Shown here: positions 61,663 through 64,000 of the stretch, in pieces
Numbering within the stretch: position 1 is the stretch's first letter
Layout: each line of letters opens with the position of its first letter
Source of the DNA: Candidatus Saccharimonadota bacterium
Lineage (GTDB): Bacteria > Patescibacteriota > Saccharimonadia > Saccharimonadales > Saccharimonadaceae
NCBI GenBank assembly: GCA_905372305.1
Contig: CAJPOP010000002.1
Span: 62,001-126,000, forward strand
DNA length: 64,000 nt
Reading direction: 5' to 3'
Made by a program: the position numbers and the translations under genes
The notes under the pieces: model-generated
The model's database searches: none
Told to the model about the DNA's origin: nothing
The model's input: the letters and a program-made list of their open reading frames with translations, nothing else

Positions 61663-62547
61663 CTATCTATAAAATTTAATTACATTATTCTCTGCAGACG
61701 CGTCTTCAATAGCTCTATCCATCACCGCCCGAAAATACTTCTGCCTTGATTTAATCTGATCTCTACTAGGAATCAAGCCATCGCCAAAATCGCTGTTTTT
61801 AAATCCCGACCAAATTGCAACGTAATCTCCCCGATCACTGCACCAGCGAGCCCGCCTATTCGCTTCTTCAGCGTTTTGCTGGCTTGATTTTATATCAATT
61901 CCTAACGTCACGCCGCGATATGTCACGATAATATCCTTACCATCAAACTCCTCCTCAGCGCTAGCCCCGTCAATTCCATAGACTTCAGGCAGAGAACTTA
62001 ACACGCTCTCGGCAGCAATTTCATGGCGCATACCATTAATAGCAATTCCCGCAGTATTCTCGGCATAAGCAATCTCCTCTTTACTGTATCCAGCATATAG
62101 TAAAGTTCCGCCGACAAAGCGCTTTATTTGAGACATGGTAGTATATTGCTCAGTGTCAATCATTTCACGTACCGTCTTATTAAACGCTACCACTGGCTCA
62201 AGGGTTTTTATTCTTTCCCTTCGCGTCATCTTGCCCCTATGCTTATCTAGTTTCTGCTGAGCTTTTAGCCAATCAGGAATAATTGCCATCAGCTCTAGTT
62301 GGCGCATTTCATCACTTTTCGTTGCCTCATATCGAGCACCTTTCTGTTCTTTAACTCTATCGACAATCTTCGGCGCAGCACTCAATGCAGCTCCCACCAA
62401 TGCCGCCCTTCCAGCTTTCCGCCTGTCTAGGGTTGACGCTTCTTTCAAAAATTCCTTTGTCCGAGTGATCGCTTTAATGATTTCACCCGGTGATCTCTGT
62501 ATTCTCTGTGTTATCAGCCTACTACGGCTACATGACTCATGACTCAT
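61663..62547 (-). CDS. PD-(D/E)XK nuclease-like protein starting inside a heptamer repeat
   Basis: The 294-aa protein ends in an alpha/beta domain with the PD-(D/E)XK pattern: Glu in HEIAAESVL (about residue 179), Asp in EEFDGKDIIV, and GIDIKSS carrying D-x-K, about 17 residues apart, followed by a helix with Gln/Glu. The N-terminal half is helical and basic. It may be a nuclease, or a binding domain with an old nuclease fold. The ATG at 62547 lies in a tandem heptamer repeat (ATGAGTC), so four ATGs 7 nt apart compete; only the second opens the long frame. Confidence 0.6.
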   Translation of the reverse strand: MSHESCSRSRLITQRIQRSPGEIIKAITRTKEFLKEASTLDRRKAGRAALVGAALSAAPKIVDRVKEQKGARYEATKSDEMRQLELMAIIPDWLKAQQKLDKHRGKMTRRERIKTLEPVVAFNKTVREMIDTEQYTTMSQIKRFVGGTLLYAGYSKEEIAYAENTAGIAINGMRHEIAAESVLSSLPEVYGIDGASAEEEFDGKDIIVTYRGVTLGIDIKSSQQNAEEANRRARWCSDRGDYVAIWSGFKNSDFGDGLIPSRDQIKSRQKYFRAVMDRAIEDASAENNVIKFYR

Positions 62548-62554
62548 GACTCAT
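62531..62554 (-). repeat. Heptamer tandem repeat at a start codon
   Basis: On the minus strand ATGAGTC is repeated three times and followed by ATG. Each copy holds an ATG in a different frame. The second ATG starts the 61663-62547 gene; the others meet stops within a few codons. Confidence 0.85.
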
Positions 62555-62606
62555 ATACTAGCATAAATCCAACAAAATAGCAAATTTAAACTCTTCTTCA
62601 CTCTGC

Positions 62607-62618
62607 TATAATATCCCC
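62607..62618 (+). promoter_or_regulatory. Leaderless promoter of murF
   Basis: TGC-TATAAT (62607-62612) ends 6 nt before the ATG. Confidence 0.65.
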
Positions 62619-63908
62619 ATGCAACTATTCAAATCTCTCTTAGAAAAAATCCTCGGTTCTTACGTTAAGAAATATCTTAAATCTCACCCCAACGTTAAGC
62701 TCATTGCTGTAGTTGGCAGCGTCGGTAAAACTAGCGTTAAGTCAGCGACCGCCACTGTTTTGGCAGAAAAGTTCAATGTCCGCCACAGCCGCGGCAATTT
62801 GAACACTACCTTAAGCGCGCCTCTAGAAATCCTTGGCATCGACGGACCAAAAAATGCCAAATCCCCCCTAGCCTGGCTGAAGGTCTTTGCAGATGCCCGC
62901 GCCAGCATTCATACCCCAGACGCTCCCGATATTATCATCCAAGAATGCGGCATCGACCGCCCGGGCGAAATGTCAATATTCACCAAGTATATGCAGCCTG
63001 ATATTGCCATTATTACCTCTGTTGCGCCGGAGCATATGAAGTTTTTTAAAACAATGGACGCGGTAGCGCGTGAAGAGTTGTCTATCAGCCAGGCGGCTGA
63101 AAAAACCATATTCAACCTTCACGACATTGATAAAAAATATCATTCTCTCATCGCCGGAAATCGCATTAGTTATGGCGATCAAATTGCCGATGTTTTCCTA
63201 AAAATCAAAAAGTTTACCGGCAGCGGCTATGCAGCGAATTTGCAATTTTCTGGAAAAACGTCCCGCACGACTACTATCTCCATGCTGGGCGAGCATAATA
63301 TTCGCTCCATCACCGGCGCGGCGGCAGCGGGACTGGCCTGCGGCATGGATATTGAAGAGGTGGCAGCATCCCTGGAGAAAATCCAACCTGTCTCTGGCAG
63401 AATGAATATTTTACACGGTATACGGGACTGTATACTACTAGATGACACATATAACGCCAGCCCTATCGCCATGGAACATTCCCTGAAAACCCTCTATTCC
63501 CTGGAAGCTAAGCATAAAATAGCGGTTTTAGGCGATATGAACGAACTCGGCGATATATCCGAAGCAGAGCATAAAAAAATCGGCAAACTTTGTACCCCTA
63601 AACAGTTAGACCTGCTCATCACCGTCGGCAATCTGTCAAGAACCTACCTGGCACCAACCGCCGAAAAAAACGGCTGTAAAGCTATATCTTTCCAATCAGC
63701 CCCAGAAGCTGGCGAATTCTTAAAAAACAGCGATATTAAAGACGCAACCATCCTTTTCAAAGGCTCGCAGGGCGGTATCTACCTTGAGGAAGCCATCAAG
63801 CCACTCCTCAAAAACCCCGCCGACAGCCAAAGACTCGTCCGCCAATCATCAAATTGGCAGCGAATTAAAGCGAAATTTTACGATTCTCTTAACCAATCTA
63901 GGCAATAA
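62619..63908 (+). CDS. murF: UDP-MurNAc-tripeptide-D-Ala-D-Ala ligase (MurF type)
   Basis: The 429-aa Mur ligase has the ATP loop GSVGKTS (33-39), the VAPEHMKFF region, the DDTYNASPIAM motif of MurF and VLGDMNELGD. It completes the peptidoglycan precursor peptide in the cytoplasm. It is shorter at the N-terminus than most MurF, whose substrate domain of about 80 residues is largely missing. It converges on murE with an 11-base overlap. Confidence 0.9.
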   Translation: MQLFKSLLEKILGSYVKKYLKSHPNVKLIAVVGSVGKTSVKSATATVLAEKFNVRHSRGNLNTTLSAPLEILGIDGPKNAKSPLAWLKVFADARASIHTPDAPDIIIQECGIDRPGEMSIFTKYMQPDIAIITSVAPEHMKFFKTMDAVAREELSISQAAEKTIFNLHDIDKKYHSLIAGNRISYGDQIADVFLKIKKFTGSGYAANLQFSGKTSRTTTISMLGEHNIRSITGAAAAGLACGMDIEEVAASLEKIQPVSGRMNILHGIRDCILLDDTYNASPIAMEHSLKTLYSLEAKHKIAVLGDMNELGDISEAEHKKIGKLCTPKQLDLLITVGNLSRTYLAPTAEKNGCKAISFQSAPEAGEFLKNSDIKDATILFKGSQGGIYLEEAIKPLLKNPADSQRLVRQSSNWQRIKAKFYDSLNQSRQ

Positions 63909-64000
63909 TCTCGCTCACCACCGCCTTATCATTCCACGGAATCCGCTTGCCATTAACAATTCGGTACTGCTCATGGCCCATACCGGTGATCAAAACCGTG
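63898..64000 (-). CDS. murE: MurE ligase, C-terminal fragment (runs off the window)
   Basis: The last 33 codons read GMGHEQYRIVNGKRIPWNDKA and on to the stop at 63898. This matches the C-terminus of UDP-MurNAc-tripeptide synthetase (G-K-G-H-E-x-Y-Q...). The Lys of GKGHE is Met here. The rest lies outside the window. It overlaps murF tail-to-tail. Confidence 0.75.
   Translation of the reverse strand, partial: TVLITGMGHEQYRIVNGKRIPWNDKAVVSEIIA

Noticed and set aside
1..64000. CRISPR array or cas genes
   Set aside because: No spaced direct repeats and no Cas-like proteins were seen.
1..64000. Recoded TGA (Gly)
   Set aside because: All well-recognised genes end properly at TAA, TAG or TGA, and no conserved gene needs read-through of TGA.

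Overview
The window looks like a chromosomal segment of a host-associated CPR bacterium, most likely Candidatus Saccharibacteria (TM7). This is inferred from gene content, not from an rRNA gene. GC is moderate (roughly mid-40s by eye). TGA acts as a normal stop, which argues against the recoded CPR groups (Gracilibacteria, Absconditabacteria). Information-processing genes are dense and biosynthetic genes are few. Several core enzymes lack their usual metal-binding residues: DnaG lacks the CHC2 zinc ligands and the family-4 UDG lacks Fe-S cysteines. No prophage, CRISPR array or complete transposon was found.

Layout: 1-1.8 kb is the 5' part of a secreted surface protein with a small membrane partner. 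1.8-6.1 kb holds ychF, tlyA, an empty AT-rich gap, efp and the rpsF-ssb-rpsR operon. 6.1-8.9 kb has a hypothetical gene broken at a G8 tract, then an orphan pheA. 8.9-16.1 kb has ftsK, RNase J, and a YhgE/Pip membrane protein with its Rrf2 regulator. 16.1-21 kb has a UDG, two related single-TM proteins and pnp. 21-24.6 kb has an unknown gene, a decayed IS481-like transposase, a sortase, rpsO and a pilin. 24.6-31.9 kb has truB, a degenerate DHH-like protein, rpsT, a lipoprotein, holA, a methyltransferase-like gene and mutM. 31.9-41.8 kb has polA, a P-loop kinase, rpoD-dnaG, orn, pyrH and mscL. 41.8-47.7 kb has a transglutaminase-like gene, argS, an acyltransferase-like gene and pyrG. 47.5-51.7 kb is the ribonucleotide reductase locus. 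51.7-57.3 kb has folC, Nudix, a structured small transcription unit beside tRNA-Ser, a frameshifted EEP nuclease and a MacB-like exporter. 57.3-64 kb has PGI/PMI, groES-groEL under CIRCE, two unknown genes, murF and the end of murE.

Three observations stand out. First, the RNR locus: NrdA has its three active-site cysteines but no C-terminal redox cysteines. A separate 57-aa protein ending in CxxC, with its own pair of NrdR-like boxes, lies at the end of the same locus, which suggests a reductase tail supplied in trans. NrdB has the exact residue pattern and spacing of the Chlamydia class Ic (Mn/Fe, Phe-for-Tyr) subunit. Second, at least fourteen genes have a TATAAT-like -10 element ending exactly 6 or 7 nt before the ATG, so leaderless transcription appears to be the norm for first genes here. 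A perfect 22-bp palindrome serves polA and a kinase gene symmetrically in both directions. Third, a small unit at 53.5-54.0 kb encodes a 64-aa two-helix membrane protein between a structured leader and a roughly 109-nt multibranched RNA element. It sits next to a tRNA-Ser whose anticodon arm is partly duplicated 73 bp away.

Two genes (6158-7880 and 54246-55063) are broken only by single-base shifts at homopolymers, and one (61663-62547) starts inside a heptamer tandem repeat. These may be phase-variable loci, decay, or assembly errors.
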